Part shown: positions 6,679-14,586 of the stretch, in pieces
Layout: each line of letters opens with the position of its first letter
Position numbering within the stretch: position 1 is the stretch's first letter
Assembly: GCA_016715795.1 (NCBI GenBank)
Contig: JADJXP010000002.1
Location: 1,240,001-1,304,000 of the forward strand
Length of the DNA stretch: 64,000 bases
Reading direction: 5' to 3'
DNA from: Chloracidobacterium sp.
GTDB taxonomy: Bacteria > Acidobacteriota > Blastocatellia > Pyrinomonadales > Pyrinomonadaceae
The notes under the pieces: generated by a model
Databases searched by the model: none
Told to the model about the DNA's origin: nothing
The model's input: the letters and a program-made list of their open reading frames with translations, nothing else
Translations under genes and position numbers: made by a program

Positions 6679-9063
6679 CTAGTGCACCCAACGATTTGCG
6701 ATCGGAATATCGCCGTTTATGCCAAATTGCCTTGCCGCAAGTGAATTGGTCAGGCTTTGCCAGCTGTACCACATGCCGGCTGATGGACGAAAGACGGAAA
6801 AATCGTTCTTGCCATCGCCGTCAAAGTCGCCCGGTGTGGGAATATCGTTATTCAAGCCAAACTTAAACTCAACAAATCCGGTGTTGTTCAGACTGCTTTT
6901 CAAGTAATACCAAACGCCTGTCGAAGGCCGCCAAACGGCAATGTCCGCTTTGCCATCATGGTCAAAATCGGCGGGAACGGCTTGGTCACCGCTACTCCCG
7001 AATGGCATGGCAATGAGTTGATCGTTCGAACTCTGCAGAATATACCAAGTGCCGTTTGAAGGTCGAAAAACCGCCAGATCGGTGCGGCCGTCGCCGTCAA
7101 AATCACCTTTGACGGGAACATCCCCGTTCAGACCGAATTGCTGAATCTGGAAATCGTTCAAAAGGCTGTAACGTATATACCAAATGCCTGTTGAACGGCG
7201 AAACACTGCGAAATCGCATTTGCCGTCGCCGTCAAAATCGCCCTGAACGGGTATGTCGGTTGATATCCCAAATTGAAACGACGTAACTTGCCCGTCCGAT
7301 GTCCGATAGACATACCAAACGCCCGTTGAAGGCCGCCAAACGGCATAATCGGGATAGCCGTCGCCATCGTAATCGCCGCTCACCGGAATGTCGCCGTTTG
7401 CACCGAATTGAACGGCGGTAAATGAATAATTGTTTCGGCTCGACAAGCCATACCAAATGCCGTTTGACGGGCGAAACAACCAAAAATCGCTTTTCCCGTC
7501 GCGATCCAGATCGGCGATCTTCGTCGGCTCGTTGTCCCGGATCACCGCTTTGCCCTGATCGTTGCCGAGTAGGATCGCGTAGCCCGGGGTCAGGTTCAAA
7601 AAGAAACTTTCAGTCGGCTCAAAGGCGGTGTCCCCGATGATCGGAATTTTGATGTTGACGGACTGCTGGTCGCGTTCAAAGAGCCATCTCCCGCTTCGGG
7701 TGACATAGTCTTGACCGGCGATTGCCGTGCCGTTAGCGGTGGCCACATCAACCCAGCCTTGCTCGATCATCGGCGTATCGAGCGAGATAATAAACGAAAG
7801 GTCTTTCTGCCCGGAATCGCCTTCGATGATCGAAGAATCGGTGATGGTAGCGATCGGTCGCGGCACGACCTCAATCTGCAGATTCTGTGAAAATGCCCCA
7901 AAATGTTCCACTCCGAGCTGCCACGTCCGCCATTGAAAATTGTAAGTTCCCGGCGTGCTTGGCGCGGTAATATCAAAGCCGATGAATGCCGTTGCACCGG
8001 GTGCGACCGCGCTTTGCAGATTGACGCGGTTAAATCCCCAAGTCGTATTGTCGAGCGGATTTTGCGATGAAAGTCCGTATGTTCCCGCGGCCCAGGTTGT
8101 GGTGCCGGTATTCTTGAAAGCCGTCATCACATGGTAATGGATCCCTGCATACATCTGACCCGGGACGTTCTGCGACACAAAGGCCGAGTTATTGTTGAGC
8201 GTGTCACTGTCGTTGATAGTCAAAACGGCCGTCTTATTGACACCCAAAATGAAGCCGTTGCTTGGTGCGGAAAGCGTCAGATTAACCGTTTCGTTTGATT
8301 CAGCCGCCGCGTCGTTAGTGATCGGAACATTGAACGTTTTGCTTGTTTCACCGATGGCAAAGTTCAAAGTTCCGCTCACCGCCGTATAATCCTGTCCGGC
8401 CGTTGCCGTGCCGTTGGAGGTCGCATAATGAACGCTCGAAGCCGCTGCCGAATCGCTTCGGGTAACGGTAATTACGGCGTTTCCGCCGTTCTCGTCAATG
8501 CTTGAAGTTGCTGTGGAGAATTCAAACGATCTTCGCGTAACCGTAACCCTGACATCAAACTGCCCGCCATTGTTCAGCCAAACCACATCATTAACGCCGA
8601 GTCTCAAATACGCCGGACTCGTTCCCGTGAAAGTAAAAGTTTTCGTATTTCTCCCAATAAATTGAAGCGGCGCACCGGGCTGTGCCGGAAGAAACAATCC
8701 GGCGTGCGGCTGTGTTGGTAACGGGTCGGACGGAACCTCATGACGTAATTCGTTGATGTAACACAGAATGTTTCCCCAGTCCCAAAGGAAATCCTGAGAC
8801 ATCCCGTTTGCATCCACCAGATAGGCTTCTTCTACAGCACAACTTTTGCCAACGGCTGTAAAATCAACGATGCCGCCCGTGTATTGAATAGTTACCGTAT
8901 CGTTCGGTTGAAGTAAGACTCGCGGAATTGTGTAATAACCGGCAGGTTTTCCGTTTGTGGACGGAACTATCACGTTATAAACCGATTGAGCCGCCGTCTG
9001 GCTCACCAGTAAAAGCGATGAAATTATCACGATAACCGCAAAACTCAATTTCTTTCCAAGCAT
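6679..9063 (-). CDS. Secreted Calx-beta / NBR1-like / FG-GAP repeat protein
   Basis: 794 residues. A Sec signal peptide (MLGKKLSFAVIVIISSLLLV, cleavage near TAAQS) is followed by an unassigned beta-rich N-terminal domain (about 27-175). Next come a Calx-beta domain (about 178-290; ATSNGTATAGQDYTAVSGTL), an Ig-like domain resembling the NBR1 FW domain (about 292-400; FKNTGTTTWAAGTYG) and a second Calx-beta domain (about 405-508). The C-terminus has six FG-GAP/VCBS-like units of about 45 residues of the form GDFDGDGxxDxAVxRPSxGxWY, whose DxDxDG loops should bind calcium. AAAGGAGG lies eight bases before the ATG. Such proteins are usually surface or extracellular adhesive or binding proteins. 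It is the first gene of the cassette after dnaE and has its own terminator. Base composition is like the kinase gene. Confidence 0.88.
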   Translation of the reverse strand: MLGKKLSFAVIVIISSLLLVSQTAAQSVYNVIVPSTNGKPAGYYTIPRVLLQPNDTVTIQYTGGIVDFTAVGKSCAVEEAYLVDANGMSQDFLWDWGNILCYINELRHEVPSDPLPTQPHAGLFLPAQPGAPLQFIGRNTKTFTFTGTSPAYLRLGVNDVVWLNNGGQFDVRVTVTRRSFEFSTATSSIDENGGNAVITVTRSDSAAASSVHYATSNGTATAGQDYTAVSGTLNFAIGETSKTFNVPITNDAAAESNETVNLTLSAPSNGFILGVNKTAVLTINDSDTLNNNSAFVSQNVPGQMYAGIHYHVMTAFKNTGTTTWAAGTYGLSSQNPLDNTTWGFNRVNLQSAVAPGATAFIGFDITAPSTPGTYNFQWRTWQLGVEHFGAFSQNLQIEVVPRPIATITDSSIIEGDSGQKDLSFIISLDTPMIEQGWVDVATANGTAIAGQDYVTRSGRWLFERDQQSVNIKIPIIGDTAFEPTESFFLNLTPGYAILLGNDQGKAVIRDNEPTKIADLDRDGKSDFWLFRPSNGIWYGLSSRNNYSFTAVQFGANGDIPVSGDYDGDGYPDYAVWRPSTGVWYVYRTSDGQVTSFQFGISTDIPVQGDFDGDGKCDFAVFRRSTGIWYIRYSLLNDFQIQQFGLNGDVPVKGDFDGDGRTDLAVFRPSNGTWYILQSSNDQLIAMPFGSSGDQAVPADFDHDGKADIAVWRPSTGVWYYLKSSLNNTGFVEFKFGLNNDIPTPGDFDGDGKNDFSVFRPSAGMWYSWQSLTNSLAARQFGINGDIPIANRWVH

Positions 9064-9178
9064 TTTCTGCCCTCCTTTAATGTGAGAAAATACGCCTCAC
9101 AAACAAAAGCGACGAAAGGGCCCGAAATCGCTCAGTGGGTACAAGTTTTATTTTGGAAAAATGATTCCGACTGCGAGT

Positions 9179-9235
9179 CTATTGTAACCACTCGACCGAG
9201 CAGCCACGTTCTTCAAGCTGTCGCTGCAGTTCACG
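9179..9235 (-). repeat. dnaE 3' end, right-hand copy of the 57-bp boundary repeat
   Basis: These are the last 18 codons and stop of the intact dnaE. They match 3208-3264 at 52 of 57 positions in direct orientation. The two copies enclose 5.9 kb holding the kinase, sigma factor and secreted-protein genes. The arrangement resembles attachment sites formed when an element integrates into a gene's 3' end and restores it, although no integrase gene is present. Confidence 0.9.
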
Positions 9236-12200
9236 GCTGCCGGCAACAGAGGGGACTTTTGTCCGGAGTTGAACGAGCGTCTCGCCCGCAGTCACCTCGA
9301 GCACGACGCCGCACTGGCCTCGCTCGCGTTCGAGAAGGATGTAGAGTGTTTCGAGGAAAGAGACGGTGTCGCCATTGAGCGGGGGAAGCGAGATGCAAAC
9401 CTCGCGTGCACGGGTTACGGCCTCGTCGACGAGGTTTTGTATCTTGTCAACTCGCAACGAGGGTTCCTGACCCTCGGCGACCTCAATAGTGCCCTCAGCG
9501 ATCACCAGCTCGTCATCCTTAAGATACGACAGCAGGCCCGGAAGATCTCGAGCGAAGACGATGCCCTTAATTCCGCCCGACCGATCTTCAAGGCGAAACG
9601 TGCAGTAGCGGCCGCCGCGCTTGCTCAGCTTGACCTGCGTCATGCTCAGCATGCCGGCAAGTCGGACCTTGTCGCCCGAACTAGGTGTGCTGAATTCCGC
9701 TATCGGCCTGAAGCGGCCCTCAAGCAGCCTCTGATAAGAGTCGATCGGATGTGTCGAGATATAAAAGCCGACTGCCGCCTTCTCTCTGCTGCCCAGTTCG
9801 TCACGACGCCACGGCTCAACGTCGGGCAACTCGACAGTGACCTCAGCACTGTCAGACGAGGCAAAGAGGCCTGTCTGCCCGCGCATCCGATCCTCCGCAA
9901 GCCGCTGCCCTTGTGCCAGTGCCAGATCGACAGCTGCAAAGTTGCTCGCCCGCCATCGGGCTATGTCGTCGCCCTGCGCCATCAGAGAGTCAAATGCTCC
10001 GGCACAGATCAGGCTTTCGAGCCCTCGCCGGTTCACGGCACCCGTTGACAGGCGCCCGCAAAAGTCGAAAAGCGAACTGAATTTTCCATCACTTCGGGCT
10101 GAGACTATCGCCTCAACACTCGACGCACCGAGGCCTTTGATCGCCATCAGGCCGTAACGTACCGTTTCATCGACAGGAGTAAAGCCGTCTCCGCTCTCGT
10201 TAATATCCGGAGGCAGCAGGCTTAGGCCGAGTGACTTGAGTTCGGTCGTATATTTATATACCTTTTCGCTGTCGTCCGATTCGTGCGATAGAACGGCGGC
10301 ATAAAAGTCGGCCGGATAATGGGCCTTCAGATAGGCGGTTCGGAATGCCAGAACTGCGTAAGCCATAGAATGGCTGCGATTGAACCCGTAATCCGCGAAT
10401 TTCGCCATGAGGTCAAATATCTCTTTCGCCACCTTACGCGGGATCTTGTTCTCAACTGCGCCGCTAATGAAGGTCTGCTCATGAACGCTCATCTCTTGGA
10501 CGTTCTTTTTCCCCATCGCCCGTCGCATCAGATCTGCCTGGCCGAGGGAGTAGCCTGCGAGCTTCTGGGCGAGCTGCATTATCTGTTCCTGATAAACAAG
10601 AACGCCAAAAGTATTTCCAAGGATGCCTTCCATCTCAGGCAAGATGTACTCGACTGGCTTGGTCCCCTTGTGCCGATCAATAAAATCGTCGACCATGCCG
10701 CCATCTATCGGTCCGGGGCGATAGAGGGCATTCAGCGCCGAAAGGTCCTCCAGCACCTTAGGCTTGAGCCGCCGACAGAGTTCCTGCATCCCCGAAGATT
10801 CAAACTGAAAGATAGCCTCGGTCCGACCGTCAGCAAAGAGCTGCATCGCCTGCTCGTCAGTTGTTGGAACCTTTGCCCAGTCGATCTCAATACCATGTCG
10901 TTCCCGTATCGAGGCCAGAGTATCGGCAATGATGGTCAGCGTCGTTAGCCCAAGAAAATCCATCTTGAGCATTCCGACCTTTTCCAGATCGCCCATCGGA
11001 AACTGGCTTGTGAACTCATCCTTGTCAGTCCTTTTAACCGGAACAAGTTCGTGCAGCGGTTTCGGACTGATCACAACGCCGGCCGCATGAACTGATGTAT
11101 GCCGGGAGCAGCCTTCAAGCTTTAAGGCCAGATCGATAACGTTCTGTGTTGATGTCTCGGCGTTATAGGCGCTTTTCAGTTCGGGAACGGTCTCTAGAGC
11201 TTCCGGGATGCTTACGTTACGGCCGCGCACCGGCTTCGGGATCATTTTGGCAATTCGCTCGACAGAGCCAAAGTCCATCCCGAGGGTCCGTCCGACATCC
11301 TTAATTGCCGCACGCGATGCCATAGTTCCAAAAGTAATGATCTGACACACTGATTCCTGTCCGTACAGGTCGGTCACATAGCGGATGACATCGCCGCGGC
11401 CGCGGATACAAAAATCGATGTCAATATCGGGCATTGAGATGCGGTGAGGATTGAGGAACCGTTCAAAAAGGAGGTCGTACTGAAGCGGATCTACGTCCGT
11501 TATCCTCAGGCAATAGGCGGCAAGCGAACCGGCCGCCGAACCGCGACCCGGGCCAACAGGTATTCCTTTCTCACGAGCGAATCGAATGAAATCCCATACG
11601 ATCAGGAAATAGCCCGAGAATCCCATCTTCTGGATCGTCCGTATCTCGGAGTCAAGGCGTTCCCGATACTCATCAAGCGTGCGGACGAGCGTTCCGTCTG
11701 CTAGTTTTGGCCGCCATTCCTCTGCTTCTCGCTCCGCAAAACTCTCGTTAAGGACCTGTACAAGATAGTCGTCCATCGAGAGGCCCGGGATCGGCGTCGG
11801 ATAATCGGGAAGTTGCCGAACCAACTCGCCTTGCGGTATATCGATCTCACATCGTTCTGCGATCCGGACGGTATTCTGAAGCGCTGAAGGGAGCTCATTA
11901 CCAAAGATCTCCCACATTTCCGCGGCCGACCTGAGGAACCAGGTTGCGTCCGGCGGACGGCCGGTATCAACCAATGTCCGGCCATCCTTTAGACATTGCA
12001 GCAGTTCGTGAGCCCGTGCATCGTCCGCATGCAGATAATGAACGTCGTTTGTCGCTACAAGGTCGATCTCTGCGCGGGTGGAGAGTTCTACGGTCCGATC
12101 GAGCAGGTGACGCCGCGTGTCATCCGTAGCTTCGCATATTTCGAGAAAGAAATTGTCTCGGCCGAGCGCCTCTTCGAGCATTTTGGCATTCTCGAAAGCC

Positions 12201-12736
12201 CGTTCTTCATCACCGGCGGCGAGGAAATGTCCCACTACGCCCGTGAGGCCGCCCGACAAGCCTATCAGCCCCTCATGATGGGCCGATAGCATCTCAAGAT
12301 CAACGCGAGGGCGATGATAATATCCATCTGTAAACGCTTTAGATGCAAGGGATACAAGATTTTGATAACCTCGATTGTTCTCTGCGAGCAGTATAACGCT
12401 GTAGTAAGGCCTCTCGCCCGCGCGCACAGAACTCGACCTCTCGCGACAGCTCTCCAAGACGAAATTCGCCTCATAGCCAATGATCGGCTTCACGTTTACC
12501 GCCTTGAGCGCATTATAAAAGCCCAAGGCCCCGTACAGGTTGCCATAATCCGTTATCGCACACGCTTTGAGGTCGAGTTCTTTGAGGCGGGCCGCAAGGG
12601 GCTTTAGTTGGATTGTACTTTGCAACAAGCTATAATCGGTATGCAAATGCAGGTGAACAAAGTCTTTTTCACCGAATTTGACCGGTTCGCTCGCCTCCAT
12701 ATGAAGAAAGTGTATCTCGAAACCTTTGGCTGTCAA
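9179..12736 (-). CDS. dnaE: DNA polymerase III alpha subunit
   Basis: 1185 residues. This is the replicative polymerase subunit of the DnaE1 type. The PHP domain opens with VHLHLHTDYSLLQ. The palm carries GPGRGSAAGSLAAYCL and the catalytic MPDIDIDFC. NALYRPGPIDGGMVDDFIDR and GYNRSHSMAYA-like segments follow, then a tandem HhH region, and an OB fold (LAGMLSMTQVKLSKRGGRYC) near the C-terminus. CGGAG seven bases before the ATG at 12736 supports that start; the second ATG (12700) abuts the miaB ATG. With the upstream start, dnaE and miaB overlap by 36 bases head to head. Its 3' end is duplicated beside accA (3208-3264). Confidence 0.97.
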   Translation of the reverse strand: MTAKGFEIHFLHMEASEPVKFGEKDFVHLHLHTDYSLLQSTIQLKPLAARLKELDLKACAITDYGNLYGALGFYNALKAVNVKPIIGYEANFVLESCRERSSSVRAGERPYYSVILLAENNRGYQNLVSLASKAFTDGYYHRPRVDLEMLSAHHEGLIGLSGGLTGVVGHFLAAGDEERAFENAKMLEEALGRDNFFLEICEATDDTRRHLLDRTVELSTRAEIDLVATNDVHYLHADDARAHELLQCLKDGRTLVDTGRPPDATWFLRSAAEMWEIFGNELPSALQNTVRIAERCEIDIPQGELVRQLPDYPTPIPGLSMDDYLVQVLNESFAEREAEEWRPKLADGTLVRTLDEYRERLDSEIRTIQKMGFSGYFLIVWDFIRFAREKGIPVGPGRGSAAGSLAAYCLRITDVDPLQYDLLFERFLNPHRISMPDIDIDFCIRGRGDVIRYVTDLYGQESVCQIITFGTMASRAAIKDVGRTLGMDFGSVERIAKMIPKPVRGRNVSIPEALETVPELKSAYNAETSTQNVIDLALKLEGCSRHTSVHAAGVVISPKPLHELVPVKRTDKDEFTSQFPMGDLEKVGMLKMDFLGLTTLTIIADTLASIRERHGIEIDWAKVPTTDEQAMQLFADGRTEAIFQFESSGMQELCRRLKPKVLEDLSALNALYRPGPIDGGMVDDFIDRHKGTKPVEYILPEMEGILGNTFGVLVYQEQIMQLAQKLAGYSLGQADLMRRAMGKKNVQEMSVHEQTFISGAVENKIPRKVAKEIFDLMAKFADYGFNRSHSMAYAVLAFRTAYLKAHYPADFYAAVLSHESDDSEKVYKYTTELKSLGLSLLPPDINESGDGFTPVDETVRYGLMAIKGLGASSVEAIVSARSDGKFSSLFDFCGRLSTGAVNRRGLESLICAGAFDSLMAQGDDIARWRASNFAAVDLALAQGQRLAEDRMRGQTGLFASSDSAEVTVELPDVEPWRRDELGSREKAAVGFYISTHPIDSYQRLLEGRFRPIAEFSTPSSGDKVRLAGMLSMTQVKLSKRGGRYCTFRLEDRSGGIKGIVFARDLPGLLSYLKDDELVIAEGTIEVAEGQEPSLRVDKIQNLVDEAVTRAREVCISLPPLNGDTVSFLETLYILLERERGQCGVVLEVTAGETLVQLRTKVPSVAGSRELQRQLEERGCSVEWLQ
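12608..12636 (+). promoter_or_regulatory. Putative sigma-70 promoter for miaB, inside the dnaE 5' coding region
   Basis: A perfect TATAAT (12631-12636) lies 17 bases after TTGGAT (12608-12613), which matches the -35 consensus in its first three bases. Transcription would start near 12643 and give a leader of about 58 bases before the miaB ATG at 12701. The site lies wholly within dnaE codons on the other strand. Confidence 0.5.
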
Positions 12737-14026
12737 ATGAACGTCTCCGATTCGGAACGCGTATCGACGGAATTGGCCCGAGATGGCTTTGAGATGACCG
12801 CGAATGAAGAGTCAGCCGATGTGGTCGTCTTTAACACATGCTCTGTGCGAGAACGTGCGGAACACAAGCTCTATACGCGAGTTGGCCAGGTTCGCCACCG
12901 GACTGACAAAAAACCTGTCGTGGGCGTCATGGGCTGTGTGGCCCAATTGGAGGGCGAAACGCTCTTCCGTAAGATCAGCGGCGTTGACTTCGTTCTAGGC
13001 ACCAGAGCTGTTGGACGCATCTCAAACGCCGTAAATGCAACGCTTACAGGCGAGCGGCATTATCTTGATATTGGCGAAAGGGAAGACGAATACGACTGGA
13101 CGGTCGCCGATACTCATCGCCATTCGCCCTTTGTCGGCTTTTTACCGATCATCGAGGGTTGCAACAAGTTCTGCACCTACTGCATCGTGCCGTTTTCACG
13201 CGGAAGGGAACAGAGCCGGCCCGCCTCTGAGATCATTCGGCAGGTTCTGGAAATGCGTAGAAGCGGCATTAAAGAAGTGCATCTAATTGGTCAAAATGTT
13301 AATAGTTATCGTCCTGATCGCGACACGGGCCTAGAGTCTATAAGAGGGAAGTATCCATTCTCACGGCTCATCCGGGCCGTCGCAATGACCGGTATGGAGC
13401 GGATCAAGTTCACGACGTCATTTCCCCGAGATTTTCGCGACGATATCGTCGATGCTATCGAGGAACACGAAAACCTGTGTAACTGGGTGCATCTGCCGGT
13501 TCAGTCAGGCAGCGATCGTGTCCTGCGATCGATGAAGCGGGGCCACACCATTGATAACTACAAGGCGAAGATCGACCGGATCAGAGCCTCATCCCGCGAT
13601 ATTTCACTGACAACGGATATTATCGTGGGATTTCCGGGTGAAACAGAGGCTGATTTCCTCGATACCGTTGATCTTTTCGAGTACTGCGAGTTCGACAGCG
13701 CTTATATCTTTAAGTACTCACCGCGTCCCGGGACACCGGCATTTGCGATGAACGATAGTGTTTCGCCGGCGGAGAAAACGCTGCGCTTTCTTGAACTGGA
13801 AAGAACCCAGAAACGCATACAGGCCAAGAAGTTACGGAGCTATCTTAAACGAGTGCTTAATGTTTTGGTCGAGGCAAGATCCGTTCGCACGGCTGACGGC
13901 CTCACGGGCCATTCGACCTGTCATAGGACCGTAAATTTCCGTGGACCGAGCGACCTCTTGGGCAAGATCGTCAACATCAGAGTGACCGAGGTGAAGGCGA
14001 ACTCATTATTTGGCGAGGTCATATAG
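12701..14026 (+). CDS. miaB: tRNA-2-methylthio-N6-dimethylallyladenosine synthase
   Basis: 441 residues from the ATG at 12701, which begins MKKVYLETFGCQMNVSDSER as in other MiaB proteins; a longer reading frame from TTG 12608 is not needed. The order is an N-terminal UPF0004 domain with three cluster-binding Cys (GCQMN, FNTCSVRE, VMGCVAQ), a radical-SAM core with CNKFCTYCIVPFSRG (the CxxxCxxC motif), and a C-terminal TRAM domain. The enzyme adds a methylthio group to i6A37 in tRNAs that read UNN codons. The start codon shares CATATG with the second possible dnaE start. A DUF151 gene follows after two bases, probably in the same transcript. Confidence 0.95.
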   Translation: MKKVYLETFGCQMNVSDSERVSTELARDGFEMTANEESADVVVFNTCSVRERAEHKLYTRVGQVRHRTDKKPVVGVMGCVAQLEGETLFRKISGVDFVLGTRAVGRISNAVNATLTGERHYLDIGEREDEYDWTVADTHRHSPFVGFLPIIEGCNKFCTYCIVPFSRGREQSRPASEIIRQVLEMRRSGIKEVHLIGQNVNSYRPDRDTGLESIRGKYPFSRLIRAVAMTGMERIKFTTSFPRDFRDDIVDAIEEHENLCNWVHLPVQSGSDRVLRSMKRGHTIDNYKAKIDRIRASSRDISLTTDIIVGFPGETEADFLDTVDLFEYCEFDSAYIFKYSPRPGTPAFAMNDSVSPAEKTLRFLELERTQKRIQAKKLRSYLKRVLNVLVEARSVRTADGLTGHSTCHRTVNFRGPSDLLGKIVNIRVTEVKANSLFGEVI

Positions 14027-14028
14027 TC

Positions 14029-14508
14029 ATGAAAGCCAGCAGTTTGATCGAAGTCAAGATCGGTGCATTGATAATGGATCCTAATACGAACACACCTATC
14101 GTTGTCCTAAAGAGCATCGAGGGTGAAACGGTTCTACCTATTTGGGTTGGAGCGTTCGAGGCGAACGCAATAGCCCTCGAGATCGAAAAGGTCGTCCCTC
14201 AACGGCCTATGACGCATGACCTACTTCGCAACGTCATCGTTGAATGCCAACTCACAGCTACGAGCGTAATAATCACAGACCTGCAGGAGAATACGTTCTA
14301 TGCTCGAATCGAACTGGTCGACCGAAAAGGTGATCCGGTCTCAATAGATGCGCGTCCGTCGGATGCGATCGCTCTTGCATTACGCCTGGACTGTCCGATC
14401 TTTGTCGAAAAGAAGGTGATCGATCTCTCATCTGCATCTAGTCCGGATCCTGATATTTCGCCAGGCGGTGACCAGGTTCCGGATGATTGGCCGGAACTGA
14501 TTGGCTGA
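14029..14508 (+). CDS. Bifunctional nuclease (DUF151/BFN) domain protein
   Basis: 159 residues matching the DUF151/BFN family: IMDPNTNTPIVVLKSIEGETVLPIWVG-type start, then ANAIALEIEKV, PRPMTHDLL and RPSDAIALALRL. Members are small cytoplasmic proteins; a plant homologue has been described as a bifunctional nuclease, but the bacterial role is unproven. The C-terminal 25 residues are acidic and Pro/Ser-rich. It starts two bases after the miaB stop, so translation is likely coupled and a link to RNA metabolism is possible. Confidence 0.85.
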   Translation: MKASSLIEVKIGALIMDPNTNTPIVVLKSIEGETVLPIWVGAFEANAIALEIEKVVPQRPMTHDLLRNVIVECQLTATSVIITDLQENTFYARIELVDRKGDPVSIDARPSDAIALALRLDCPIFVEKKVIDLSSASSPDPDISPGGDQVPDDWPELIG

Positions 14509-14586
14509 GGAGTACATAATCTCTATTATCGGACGCACAGGATCTGCTAGGATGCCAAGATCCGGTGAGCGTAGTTGTTCCCTAAC

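Noticed and set aside
3265..9178. Phage or transposon as carrier of the kinase/sigma cassette
   Set aside because: No integrase, transposase, terminal inverted repeats or phage genes are present; only the duplicated dnaE tail was found.
9269..10048. Plus-strand open frame of 259 codons
   Set aside because: It lies wholly inside dnaE on the other strand and has no recognisable domain.
14509..14586. GGATCT...AGATCC as terminator after the DUF151 gene
   Set aside because: The stem is only six bases with a long loop and no T-run.
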